This document shows, one piece after another, positions 1 through 7,100 of a stretch of DNA of 9,059 nucleotides. The number at the start of each line of letters is the position of its first letter. The first letter of the stretch is position 1. The notes under the pieces are model-generated. The model worked only from the letters and a program-made list of their open reading frames with translations, did no database searches and had not been told where the DNA came from. This DNA comes from CAYMOV01 sp964392085 (GTDB lineage: Bacteria > Oederibacteriota > Muellerivitia > Muellerivitales > Muellerivitaceae). Position numbers and translations under genes: made by a program. The stretch lies in NCBI GenBank assembly GCA_964392085.1, contig CAYMOV010000098.1, positions 1-9,059 of the forward strand, read 5' to 3'.

Positions 1-1059
1 GTGAGCCTGTCGGGGGCGATCCTGTCCTGCACGCCCCGGGTCATCCTGACGGTGGCGGCCGAGCATTTCATCCTGATGTGGGTTTCCATCGGGTCGGTGG
101 AGATGGGCTTCTGGCGGGCTTGGACCCCGGTCCCGGACCCGGACGACCTCGGCGCGTTCGTCGCGTCGGCCACCGCCGCCATGAGGTGGCATATCTTCCT
201 GGAGCAGGGGGCCCGTTGGTCGGTCTTTCTGGTCCTCCTGATCCTGGTCTGCGGGATCCTCGCCCGACAAGTCTGGGTGCGCGAGGAGGGGCTCCGCGTC
301 CGGGAGCGGAACCTGGAGCAGAAGCGCCGCCTGATCCAGCTCGGCGAATTGACCGGGCGGATCGCCCACGGGGTCAATACGCCCCTCGGCCTCGTCTCGG
401 GCAACTTGGAGATGCTTTTGGGCGAGACCCGGAAGGGCACCAAACTGCACAAGCGCTTGGTGGAACTCGACGGCTTCGTCCAGCGCGCGATCCAGACCGT
501 CCGCCAAACCCTGGATTACAGCCGTCAGACCATGTCCCAGATCCGGCCCGTGGTCCTGCCCGAACTCTTGGCCGCCGTGGTGGAGGCCTCCCAGGTGAAG
601 TTGACGAAAAGCGGGGGGCAGTTGATCCTCGACATCCCTCCGGGGATCCCGAAGGTCAACGGATACCCGGAAAGCCTGTTCCAGGCGTTCCTCAACGTGG
701 TGGAAAACGCCCTCGATTCGATCCAAGCGGGGGGTGTGGTGACGGTCAACGTGGCCTTCCAGTTCCATTCCTTGCGCCTCTCGGCGGCCGACCGGCGCGG
801 GGATGTCCGGGTGACCGTGCGGGATACGGGGCGGGGCATCCCCCCTGGGGAGATGGACCGGATTTTCGAGCCTTTTTATTCCACCAAGGACTTCGGCCAC
901 GGGACCGGTTTGGGGCTGGCGATCGTGAAACGGGTCATGGAAGAGCACCAGGGACAGGTTTCCGTGGAGTCCAAACTGGGCCTGGGGACCGCGGTGACAT
1001 TATCCCTTCCCGCGGAGGCCCCCCCGGCGGAAATCACGGAGCCCCCCCGGGGGTTATAA
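1..1059 (+). CDS. Membrane sensor histidine kinase (5' end open)
   Basis: This is the sensor kinase of a two-component system, expected to autophosphorylate on His and pass the phosphate to a receiver, probably the one encoded 29 nt downstream. Hydrophobic stretches lie near residues 14-31 and 73-92, the latter a clear membrane segment followed by a basic/coiled linker. The dimerisation/phosphoacceptor box is at 113-130 with His123 in AHGVNTPLG. The catalytic ATPase domain shows an N box (N236 in NVVENALDSI), a G1 box (D275 in DTGRGI), an F box (FEPFYSTK from about 289) and a G2 box (GTGLGL from 301), and it ends with a Pro-rich tail. The residue after His123 is Gly, where HisKA proteins usually carry Glu or Asp. 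The frame is open from base 1, where a GTG happens to sit, so the true start may lie upstream and the sensor region may be truncated. The stimulus is unknown. Kinase identity is secure. Confidence 0.9.
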   Translation: MSLSGAILSCTPRVILTVAAEHFILMWVSIGSVEMGFWRAWTPVPDPDDLGAFVASATAAMRWHIFLEQGARWSVFLVLLILVCGILARQVWVREEGLRVRERNLEQKRRLIQLGELTGRIAHGVNTPLGLVSGNLEMLLGETRKGTKLHKRLVELDGFVQRAIQTVRQTLDYSRQTMSQIRPVVLPELLAAVVEASQVKLTKSGGQLILDIPPGIPKVNGYPESLFQAFLNVVENALDSIQAGGVVTVNVAFQFHSLRLSAADRRGDVRVTVRDTGRGIPPGEMDRIFEPFYSTKDFGHGTGLGLAIVKRVMEEHQGQVSVESKLGLGTAVTLSLPAEAPPAEITEPPRGL

Positions 1060-1088
1060 TGCGGTAGCCGACGAAAGCGAGAACTTAA

Positions 1089-1574
1089 GTGAGCCCCTCC
1101 AAGAAAAAAAAGACCGCCCGGAAATCCAAACGGCCCGTCAAGGCCAAGAACCTCCCGGCCCGGATCCTGGTGGTGGACGACGAGCCGGACTTCGCCCGGA
1201 TGGTGGCGCGGGCCCTGGCCCGGGAAGGCTATAAGGTGGATGAGGCCGTGACCGCGCGCCGGGCCATCGAGCTGGCCCGGGCCCACGCCTACGACCTGGC
1301 CGTGGTGGACCTGAAGATGCCCGAGATGACCGGGCTGGAACTGCTCCAGTACCTCCGGGCCCGGGACCAAAAACTCGCCGTGCTGATCATGACCGCCTAT
1401 GGGTCCATCCAGGTGGGAATCGACTCGCTCAAGAAGGGCGCCAGCGACTACCTCTCGAAGCCCTTCAAGCTGGACGCCCTGCAGGGCAAGGTGAAGGACG
1501 CCTTGGCCCGACGCCGCCGGTACTTGGAGGAGCAGACCCTGCGGCTCGGCCAGGAAACGGTGGACGAGTACTGA
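1089..1574 (+). CDS. Single-domain response regulator (CheY-like receiver)
   Basis: This is a 161-residue receiver protein, the likely phosphorylation partner of the kinase just upstream. After a strongly basic tail (residues 4-20, a run of Lys/Arg) the receiver fold runs from about 25 to 148. It has the acidic pair D30-D31, phosphoacceptor D74 (VVDLKMPEMTG), switch T102 (IMTAYG) and K124 (SKPF). No DNA-binding, enzymatic or other output domain follows; the C-terminus is only a short Arg-rich helix ending at 161. It would therefore act by protein contact or as a phosphorelay intermediate. The start is GTG with a weak ribosome-binding site. The next Met (residue 38) would remove D30/D31, so the GTG is preferred. 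The 29-nt gap to the kinase implies co-transcription. Confidence 0.9.
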   Translation: MSPSKKKKTARKSKRPVKAKNLPARILVVDDEPDFARMVARALAREGYKVDEAVTARRAIELARAHAYDLAVVDLKMPEMTGLELLQYLRARDQKLAVLIMTAYGSIQVGIDSLKKGASDYLSKPFKLDALQGKVKDALARRRRYLEEQTLRLGQETVDEY

Positions 1575-1616
1575 CGGAAAAGAGGGGTTGGGAATGGGGA
1601 GTGAGCCGGTGGGTTA

Positions 1617-1635
1617 AAATCCCGAACCGGGATTT
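1617..1635. other. Perfect 7-bp inverted repeat after the two-component genes
   Basis: AAATCCC (1617-1623) and GGGATTT (1629-1635) are exact complements around a 5-nt loop, GAACC. The repeat lies 43 nt past the response-regulator stop, in the 203-nt gap before rex. No T-run follows on the + strand, so it is at best a weak terminator or an operator-like dyad. The rest of the gap shows no recognisable gene, no convincing promoter and no Rex-type operator. Confidence 0.35.
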
Positions 1636-1777
1636 GTGTCCCGCTCGCGAACCAAACCCTCGATTCGTTCGACCGCCTGGGCGACTGTCCGGGAGCCGTA
1701 CCCTCTCATGGCGCCCTGGTAGGAATTGGATCGCGGGGCCGCCAAACTTTGAAGCAAGCAAGGTTCTCAACCGCGCG

Positions 1778-2431
1778 ATGCCGACACCCAAGAAACATCC
1801 CGAGTCCAAAACAATCCCCGAGCCGGTCGCGTCGCGCCTTCCGAACTACCTCCGGTCGTTCGTGGGTTTCGAGCGCGAGGGACGCTCCACGGTCTCCTCC
1901 CAGGACCTGGCGGAGGCCACCGGCATACGGGCGGACCAAGTGCGGAAGGACCTGGCCAGTTTCGGGTCCTTCGGGCAGCGGGGGATCGGCTACGACGTCA
2001 AGAAGCTCGATGGGACGATGCGGGAGATCCTGGGCCTCAACCGAGCCTGGCGCATGGCGTTGGTCGGGGTGGGTCACCTCGGCATGTCGCTCCTCCAGTA
2101 CGGCGGTTTCGCCAAGGCGGGGTTCCGGATCGAGGCGGCTTTCGACCAGGATCCCTCGAAGATCGGATGGGAGCTGGAGGGCGTGAAGATCTGGCCCGTC
2201 CAGTCGCTCCGCCAGGTGGTCCGGGACAAACAGCTGGAAATCGGCATCGTGGCGGTCCCGTCGAGCCGGGCCCAAGCCGTGGCCGACGCCTTGGTGGACG
2301 CGGGGGTCAAGGCGGTCCTGAATTTCGCGCCCTGCCTGATCACGGCTCCGAACTCGGTGCTGGTTCGGGGAGTGGACTTGTCGTCCGAGCTGGAACACCT
2401 CACTTATTTCCTGGGAAAATCCAAAAAGTAA
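1778..2431 (+). CDS. rex: Redox-sensing transcriptional repressor Rex
   Basis: Rex is a dimeric repressor that binds DNA when NAD+ is high and releases it when NADH rises, tuning respiratory and fermentative genes to redox state. The protein is 217 residues, close to the family's usual 205-220. An N-terminal winged helix (about 14-80) includes the hallmark recognition helix QVRKDLASFG (54-63) and the family motif FGQRGIGYDV (65-74). A Rossmann domain follows with GVGHLG (97-102) and an FDQDPSKIG strand end near 122. The late motif NFAPCLITAP and the C-terminal helix with SSELEHLTYFL, which swaps between subunits, are also present. The ATG at 1778 is chosen because the homologous part starts there. 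The frame stays open upstream to 1601, but that part reads as non-coding. The Shine-Dalgarno is poor (AAGG about 14 nt upstream). No clear TTGTGA-type Rex operator was found nearby. Confidence 0.95.
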   Translation: MPTPKKHPESKTIPEPVASRLPNYLRSFVGFEREGRSTVSSQDLAEATGIRADQVRKDLASFGSFGQRGIGYDVKKLDGTMREILGLNRAWRMALVGVGHLGMSLLQYGGFAKAGFRIEAAFDQDPSKIGWELEGVKIWPVQSLRQVVRDKQLEIGIVAVPSSRAQAVADALVDAGVKAVLNFAPCLITAPNSVLVRGVDLSSELEHLTYFLGKSKK

Positions 2432-2494
2432 CCCCCGACCCCCAGGTCCCCGCCGGGAGTCGGTCCTCCGGCCCTCGACGCCGGTCGTTCCGCC

Positions 2495-2523
2495 TTGACC
2501 CTCCCGGAAGCCGGGTGTAAAGT
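2495..2523 (+). promoter_or_regulatory. Candidate housekeeping promoter for the 2548 gene
   Basis: TTGACC (2495-2500) and TAAAGT (2518-2523) are separated by 17 nt, matching the sigma-70 consensus at 5 of 6 and 4 of 6 positions. The spacer contains a small hairpin, CCCGG-AAG-CCGGG (2503-2515), which could be an operator dyad or the remnant of a rex terminator. A start site near 2530 would leave a very short leader before the ATG at 2548. Confidence 0.45.
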
Positions 2524-2547
2524 CGCCGAACTTCATGGGAGCCCTTG

Positions 2548-3192
2548 ATGATCCAACCGAAAACATCCCGAGCCCACGAGCACAAGCCTTTCCTCTCGAC
2601 CCGGAAGGTTTTCCACGTCATCGCGGCCTCCGTGACGCCCCTCTACTATTGGTACCATCCCCTCGCCGCGACCGTTCCCCAGGCCAGGATCCAGGTGGTG
2701 ATCGGTTCGTTGGTGGGATTCATCCTGTTCCTGTTGTTTGACCTCTTCCGGATGAGGGACCGGGATTTCAACTCGAAGTTCATGAACACCTTCTCCTTCA
2801 TCGTGCGGCGGGGCGAGGAAGGCCGCTTCACCGGGGCCACCCACCTCTGCTTCGCCTTCGTGGTGGTGTCCTGGTTCTTCAGCCGGGAAGTGGCGGTGAC
2901 CGCCATGTTGTTCCTCTCCCTGGGGGACACTTCAGCCGAGATGGCCGGGCGTTACTTCGGCAAGAACAAGGTCTTCCGCCGGTCGCTGGAGGGCTCCCTG
3001 GGTTTCTTCCTGGTGACGTTCCCGATCGCCTGGGTCATCCTGGACGATTGGCGGGTGGCGGTCTTGGGCGCCTTGGCCGGCACCCTGGTGGAGCTGTTCT
3101 CGTTCGAGGTGGACGATAATTTGACCGTCCCGATCGGATCCGCGGCGGCCCTCTTCGGCGCTCTCATTCTGATGCACACCTATTTTCCCTGA
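2548..3192 (+). CDS. Dolichol/phytol kinase-CTP transferase family membrane protein
   Basis: This is a 214-residue polytopic membrane protein of the superfamily that includes dolichol kinase (SEC59), phytol/farnesol kinase (VTE5) and phosphatidate cytidylyltransferase. Members use CTP to phosphorylate or activate a lipid alcohol. Evidence is the N-terminal RKVFHV (19-24), the signature GDTSAEMAGRYFGKNK (126-141) followed by RRSLEGSLGFF (144-154), and the late acidic DDN (189-191) with VPIGS. Five to six hydrophobic segments are visible, near 23-38, 47-66, 97-125, 151-165, 170-187 and 193-212. A bacterial member could act on polyprenol, diacylglycerol or an isoprenoid alcohol, and the sequence does not say which. 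The start is ATG at 2548, with GGGAG (2537-2541) 6 nt upstream; the adjacent TTG at 2545 has poor spacing. It does not overlap its neighbours and appears to have its own promoter. Confidence 0.75.
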   Translation: MIQPKTSRAHEHKPFLSTRKVFHVIAASVTPLYYWYHPLAATVPQARIQVVIGSLVGFILFLLFDLFRMRDRDFNSKFMNTFSFIVRRGEEGRFTGATHLCFAFVVVSWFFSREVAVTAMLFLSLGDTSAEMAGRYFGKNKVFRRSLEGSLGFFLVTFPIAWVILDDWRVAVLGALAGTLVELFSFEVDDNLTVPIGSAAALFGALILMHTYFP

Positions 3193-3239
3193 ATGACCGG
3201 CTTCGCGGGGCCCAAAGACTTGACGGAAATTCCACGACT

Positions 3240-3257
3240 TGGGTACCGGTTTACCCA
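3240..3257. promoter_or_regulatory. Inverted repeat upstream of the sigma-54 promoter
   Basis: TGGGTA (3240-3245) and TACCCA (3252-3257) are perfect 6-bp arms around a 6-bp spacer. The repeat is centred about 125 bp upstream of the sigma-54 -24 element, within the usual distance range for an enhancer-binding-protein site. No known activator motif is matched, so the role is inferred from position alone. Confidence 0.25.
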
Positions 3258-3373
3258 CTCCGCGCCCTCCATTCTTCCTTTTCGTGGAATAAAGGCCCGA
3301 TGGGGCTGTCTATAAGTTGAGGCGAAATGGGCTTTTTGCCGAGGGCCCCACTCCAAACGGGCATCACCTCCCT

Positions 3374-3389
3374 TGGCACGTTTGATGCT
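3374..3389 (+). promoter_or_regulatory. Sigma-54 (RpoN) -24/-12 promoter
   Basis: TGGCACG (3374-3380), four bases, then ATGCT (3385-3389) match the sigma-54 consensus TGGCACG-N4-TTGCW with one mismatch. The essential GG (3375-3376) and GC (3387-3388) have the obligatory 10-bp gap. A start about 12 nt after the GC, near 3400, leaves a leader of roughly 40 nt before the zinc-finger gene. Such a promoter needs an AAA+ enhancer-binding protein. None is encoded in this window, since the response regulator at 1089 lacks the AAA+ domain. Confidence 0.65.
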
Positions 3390-3440
3390 TTTAATCCGTT
3401 TGGATCTTGAAGGATCCAGCGCTCAGGACCGGGGATGGCC

Positions 3441-3614
3441 ATGGAAACGCCTTGTGAAACCGTACGAACCAAACTGGATGACCTCCGGGACGGCAAGCTG
3501 GACCGGCGGCTCCAAACCGCCATGGAACAGCACCTCCACTACTGCGAGGACTGCATCCTGAAGTGGGCCCTGGTCCGCGCTCCCCGTCAGTTGGCGGAGT
3601 CGGGTGCGCGATAA
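3441..3614 (+). CDS. Small stand-alone zinc-finger (zf-HC2/anti-sigma-type) protein
   Basis: This 57-residue soluble protein is too short for most gene callers. From M1 at 3441 it has Cys5, then after 25 residues His31-x3-Cys35-x2-Cys38 (HLHYCEDC). That is the spacing of the zf-HC2/ZAS zinc-binding fold found at the N-terminus of many anti-sigma factors, e.g. of ECF sigma factors. Unlike those, no membrane segment or sensor domain follows, only about 19 residues ending in a stop. No ECF sigma gene is adjacent in the window. The start is ATG at 3441 with GGGG (3431-3434) 6 nt upstream. ATG 3435 is also in frame but touches the Shine-Dalgarno. Upstream the frame closes at a stop at 3408-3410. 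A sigma-54 promoter lies just before it and a strong terminator just after, so it looks like a one-gene unit. It could bind a sigma factor or another partner; this is inference. Confidence 0.65.
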   Translation: METPCETVRTKLDDLRDGKLDRRLQTAMEQHLHYCEDCILKWALVRAPRQLAESGAR

Positions 3615-3648
3615 AGTCGCCCTCCCCATCCCCCCACCGGTGGGATCC

Positions 3649-3685
3649 AGGCCGTCCCCTTTCCAGGGGACGGCCTTTCTTTTAT
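3649..3685 (+). terminator. Strong intrinsic terminator
   Basis: A perfect 11-bp stem, AGGCCGTCCCC (3649-3659) with GGGGACGGCCT (3666-3676), closes a 6-nt loop and is followed by a T-rich tract (TTCTTTTAT). It lies 35 nt past the stop of the zinc-finger gene and should end that transcript. Confidence 0.9.
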
Positions 3686-3694
3686 CCGACAACG

Positions 3695-3736
3695 TCAAAA
3701 TCAGTTTTGAACCACCACCCATCAGACTTCGTCTGA
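3695..3736. repeat. Two adjacent small perfect hairpins
   Basis: TCAAAA (3695-3700) pairs with TTTTGA (3705-3710) around TCAG. TCAGAC (3722-3727) pairs with GTCTGA (3731-3736) around TTC. Both are perfect 6-bp stems in the AT-rich stretch between the zinc-finger gene and mfd, just ahead of the larger inverted element. Function is unknown. Confidence 0.45.
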
Positions 3737-3748
3737 GGGCGTAAACGA

Positions 3749-3884
3749 GTTCACCAAGTTTGCAAAGAACAGCCATGAATGGTTTGTGAAAACGGAAAAC
3801 CTTTCAAACGCTTTATCTTTGCTTTTGTTGGTTAAATTCCATCCGCTTTCGCCTTTCTTTGTGAACTTGGTGAACTTGGTGGTG
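3749..3884. repeat. Inverted repeat with 9-nt-periodic arms (element 1)
   Basis: The left arm (3749-3769) and right arm (3855-3875) are inverted copies with 19 of 21 positions matching, around an 85-nt AT-rich centre. Each arm is built of 9-nt units. On the left, TTCACCAAG is followed by TTTGCAAAG; on the right, GTGAACTTG occurs twice in tandem, followed by GTGGTGAAA. The reverse-strand reading gives a spurious peptide of repeated KFT/QVH type, a pattern I recall from intergenic repeats of many environmental bacteria. It makes up much of the otherwise gene-free stretch 3615-4103. Confidence 0.7.
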
Positions 3885-3950
3885 AAATGCTTTGTTTTGG
3901 GTTGCTGATTTTGTTTTTTGACGTAAACCGGATGTTGCTTTTCGTGGGGG

Positions 3951-3998
3951 GTACGCAGGGGGGAACGCCCTGTGAGAGTGCGTAAGGGTGGTCCGCAC
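3951..3998 (+). other. Foldable GC-rich patch with competing stems
   Basis: TACGC (3952-3956) can pair with GCGTA (3980-3984), enclosing an AGGG/CCCT hairpin. GTGCG (3978-3982) can instead pair with CGCAC (3994-3998). The two pairings share bases and exclude each other. I recognise no riboswitch class here. The patch lies upstream of the mfd promoter candidate, so it may belong to no transcript at all. Confidence 0.25.
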
Positions 3999-4000
3999 CA

Positions 4001-4018
4001 GGTTGACTTTGGCTAACC
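4001..4018. promoter_or_regulatory. LexA-like (SOS) box overlapping the mfd -35
   Basis: GGTT at 4001-4004, C at 4007, G at 4012 and ACC at 4016-4018 exactly fit GGTT-N2-C-N4-G-N3-ACC, the LexA box I recall for Geobacter sulfurreducens. The surrounding dyad CAGGTT (3999-4004)/AACCTG (4015-4020) is perfect. The site covers the -35 hexamer of the mfd promoter candidate, where a repressor would block polymerase. The match is seen directly; that LexA binds here, and that the host has a Geobacter-type LexA, is inference. Confidence 0.45.
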
Positions 4019-4032
4019 TGCCCGCCTATCCT
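4003..4032 (+). promoter_or_regulatory. Candidate mfd promoter
   Basis: TTGACT (4003-4008) and TATCCT (4027-4032) have an 18-nt spacer and match the sigma-70 consensus at 5 of 6 and 4 of 6 positions. The same -10, TATCCT, recurs in the candidate promoter at 7899-7928 with the same spacing. Predicted start is near 4039, giving a leader of about 65 nt. Confidence 0.5.
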
Positions 4033-4059
4033 CCCCTCGGCACATAAATCACCGGCTAC

Positions 4060-4088
4060 CCGCCCTCTTGGGCGCGGGCGGCCTTTTT
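4060..4088 (+). terminator. Terminator-like hairpin in the mfd leader
   Basis: CCGCCC (4060-4065) pairs with GGGCGG (4076-4081) around a 10-nt loop, followed by CC and five T. It lies between the candidate promoter and the Shine-Dalgarno at 4095. It could be an attenuator of mfd or the end of an upstream transcript. The stem is short, so terminator strength is uncertain. Confidence 0.45.
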
Positions 4089-4103
4089 GCGTTTGGAGCG
4101 GTC

Positions 4104-7100
4104 ATGGCCGACCAAAAACCCATCCCCAACCTGATCGAACCGACCCTGAACCAGGTATGGCCCCTGGCCGAAGAGGCGTTGGAGTCCCTCGGGAAAAAGC
4201 CCAAGGATTTCCTGGTCCGGGGTTTGCCGGGTTCCTCCAAGGCGTACTTCCTGGCGAGGGCCTGGCGTCATTCCAAGCCCGACTCGCCATGGGTCCTCCT
4301 GACCCCGACCCGGGAGGAAGCCCTGGCCCTGCGGGACGACCTGACCGGGTGGCTCCCGGGGGTGCCCGTCCATCTCTGTCCCTCCTGGGAAGTCCTGCCG
4401 CTCGACGCCGAATCCCCCGATCTCGACCTGGTGGGCGAAAGGCTCCGCGCCTTCCACTTCCTACTCGACGGCAAACCCGGGTTGGTCGTGGCCCCCCTGG
4501 TGGCGGCCCTCCAGAACACCCTGTCGCCCGGGGATTTCCTCGACTCGTGCCTTTGCCTCAAACCCGAGGAGGACCTGCCGAAGGATTGGGCCGCGCGCCT
4601 GGTGGCCCTCGGTTACGAACGGGTCACCCAGGTCACCCTGCCGGGCCAATTCGCCATCCGGGGTGGGCTGGTGGACCTGGCGCCTCCCGGGTCGCCCTCG
4701 GGCCCGGTCCGCCTGGAACTCTTCGGCGATACGGTCTCCACGATCCGCGCCTTGGACCTCGGCAGCCAGCGGTCCTCCGGCGCCCTCGCCGAGGCCTGGA
4801 TCTACCCGGCCCATGAGGCGCTCCTGACTTCGGACAAGCGCAAGAGACTCCAGTCGCTCATGACGGAAAAGGCCCGCGAGGGTTTCCCCTGGGCCCAGTC
4901 GGCGCTCGACCTATTCCAGCGCCTGGGGCTTTTCCCGGGCTGGCCCTGGCAGGCCCTTGGCTTGTCCCGGCCCCAGGCTTCCCTGGTCGATTACCTGCCC
5001 GCCGCGGCCCGCGTGGTGATCGTGGAGCCGCTGGCGATCCAACGGCAGGCCGAGGACCTGGCCGCGCGGTTGGAGGTCTTCTCGAAACAGGCCGCCGAGG
5101 AGGGAAGCGACCTGACGCCCCTGGAGGACCTGTTCCGCCCGGCGAAACCCTGGTGGGACCTCCTGAAGACCGGCCGGGCCTTCGCCCTCGGCCAGCTGGA
5201 CCAAACCCTGGGCTCCCGCGACGCCGCGGCCTCGGTGGACCTCGCGGTCCAATCGCTCCCGCCCTACTCGGGCAAGTTCGCCTCTTTCGCCTCGGACCTG
5301 AAGGGCTGGCTGGGGCAGGGCCGGAGGGTGTTGCTTTGGTGCCACAACCGGGGGGAACGGGACCGCCTGACCGAGCTCCTGCGCGAGGCGGGTTGCCCGC
5401 CGGGGGGAAACCTGGGACTGGCCCTGGGCGAGTTGGAACAAAGCTTCGCCGTGGACGGGGCGTCCCTCACGGTGGTGCCGGACCACGACCTTTTCCGCCG
5501 CTACCGGGGCCGCCGCCACCGGGTGCGCAAGTCGGTGGAGGGCGGCCGGCCCCTCTCCTCCCTGAACGAGCTTCACCTGGGGGACTGGGCCGTCCACGTG
5601 GACTACGGCCTGTGCCTGTATCGGGGCTTGACGCCCCTCACGGTCGACGCGGTCACCCGCGACTTCATCCAGCTGGAGTTCGCCGACAGCGAGAAGATCT
5701 ACCTCCCCACGGAGCAGATCGCCCTCGTGCAGAAGTTCATCGGGGCCGAGGGGTCGCCCACCCTGTCCAAGTTGGGCGGGGAACAGTGGGCCAAGGCGAA
5801 GGCCAAGGTGCGGCGCGACGTGGCGGGTGTGGCCCGCGAGTTGATGGCCCTCTACAGCGCCCGCCAGGCCCTGTCGAAGAACCCGAACCCGCCGGACACG
5901 CCCTGGCAGGCCGAGTTCGAGGATTCCTTCCTTTATGAGATCACCCCGGGCCAGCACCAGGCCGTCACCGCCGTGAAGAAGGACATGGAGTCCTCCAAAC
6001 CCATGGACCGCCTGGTCTGCGGCGATGTGGGCTACGGCAAGACCGAGGTGGCCCTTCGGGCCGCCTTCAAGGCCGTCCAGGGCAAGCACCAGGTGGCCGT
6101 GCTGGTGCCCACCACCGTCCTGGCCCAACAGCATTACCAGACCTTCCGGGACCGCTTCGCGGATTGGCCGATCAAGGTCGAGGTGCTTTCGCGGTTCAAG
6201 AAGAAGGCGGACCAGGACGCCATCCTGCGGGACGCGGCCATGGGAAAGGTGGACGTGCTGATCGGGACCCACCGGCTCCTGGCCAAGGATGTGCGGTTCG
6301 CGCGGCTGGGCCTGCTGGTGGTGGACGAGGAACACCGGTTCGGGGTGGCCCAGAAGGAAAAGCTCAAGGCCATCCAGAAGGACGTGGACGTCCTGACCCT
6401 GACCGCCACGCCGATCCCCCGGACGCTCCATATGACCCTGTCGGGCATCCGCGAGATCTCGGTGATCGACACCCCGCCCCGCAACCGGCGAAGCGTGTCG
6501 TCCCAGGTCCTGCCCTGGAACGGCAAGGTGGTGGCCGAGGCCGTGCGGCGGGAGATCGGCCGGGAGGGCCAGGTGTTCTACGTGCACAACCACGTGCGGG
6601 ACATCGAGCGTTCCGCCGACGAGTTGAAGGAACTGGTGCCCGAGGCCCGGCTCGCCGTGGCCCACGGCCAGCTGACCGAGCACGAGCTGGAGTCCATCAT
6701 GCTGGACTTCGCCGAACGGGAGTACGACGTGCTGGTATGCACTTCGATCATCGAGTCCGGCCTGGACATGCCCAACGTCAACACCCTGATCGTGGAGCGG
6801 TCCGACCTCATGGGGCTGTCCCAGCTGTACCAGCTCAAGGGCCGGGTGGGCCGCACCGACCGGCAGGCCTACGCCTACTTCTTCTACCCCCGCCACCGCA
6901 CCCTACGGGAAATGGCCCAGAAGCGCCTGGAGGTCCTGCAGGAGTTCTCGACCCTGGGTTCCGGCCTTCACATCGCCATGAAGGACATGGAGATCCGGGG
7001 CGCGGGCAACGTGCTGGGCACCCAACAGCACGGCAACATGGAGGCCATCGGGCTGGACCTCTACGCCCAGATGCTCACCGAGGAGGTCTCCAAGCTCAAG

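Noticed and set aside
1055..1060. Perfect TATAAT just before the response-regulator gene
   Set aside because: It overlaps the kinase stop codon, has no -35 at proper spacing, and the two genes are only 29 nt apart, so co-transcription is simpler.
78..1067. Long + strand open frame in another phase over the kinase gene
   Set aside because: The peptide is Gly/Pro/Arg-rich without domains; the kinase frame has all catalytic boxes.
1617..1635. T-arm-like sequence suggesting a tRNA on the minus strand
   Set aside because: The stem-loop does not have TTCRANY loop geometry and no acceptor, D or anticodon arms can be built around it.
1601..1777. In-frame upstream extension of rex from a GTG at 1601
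   Set aside because: The extra 59 residues have no Rex character, would make the protein far longer than the family, and no ribosome site fits better; treated as leader.
3781..3810. TTGTGAAA followed by TTTCAAAC as a Rex operator
   Set aside because: The half-sites are 10 bp apart rather than about 2-4, and the right half lacks CACAA; it is not next to a plausible Rex target.
3813..3998. Minus-strand 61-codon frame with an HHQVHQVHKE-like peptide
   Set aside because: It is the translation of the 9-nt-periodic repeat arm; no ribosome site or domain.
3615..4103. AT-rich gap as a mobile-element scar
   Set aside because: No transposase remnant, terminal repeat with target duplication, integrase or attachment site could be identified.
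4911..6896. Very long minus-strand open frame opposite mfd
   Set aside because: It is a codon-bias shadow of a high-GC gene: low-complexity His/Gly/Leu-rich peptide, no domain, fully inside mfd.
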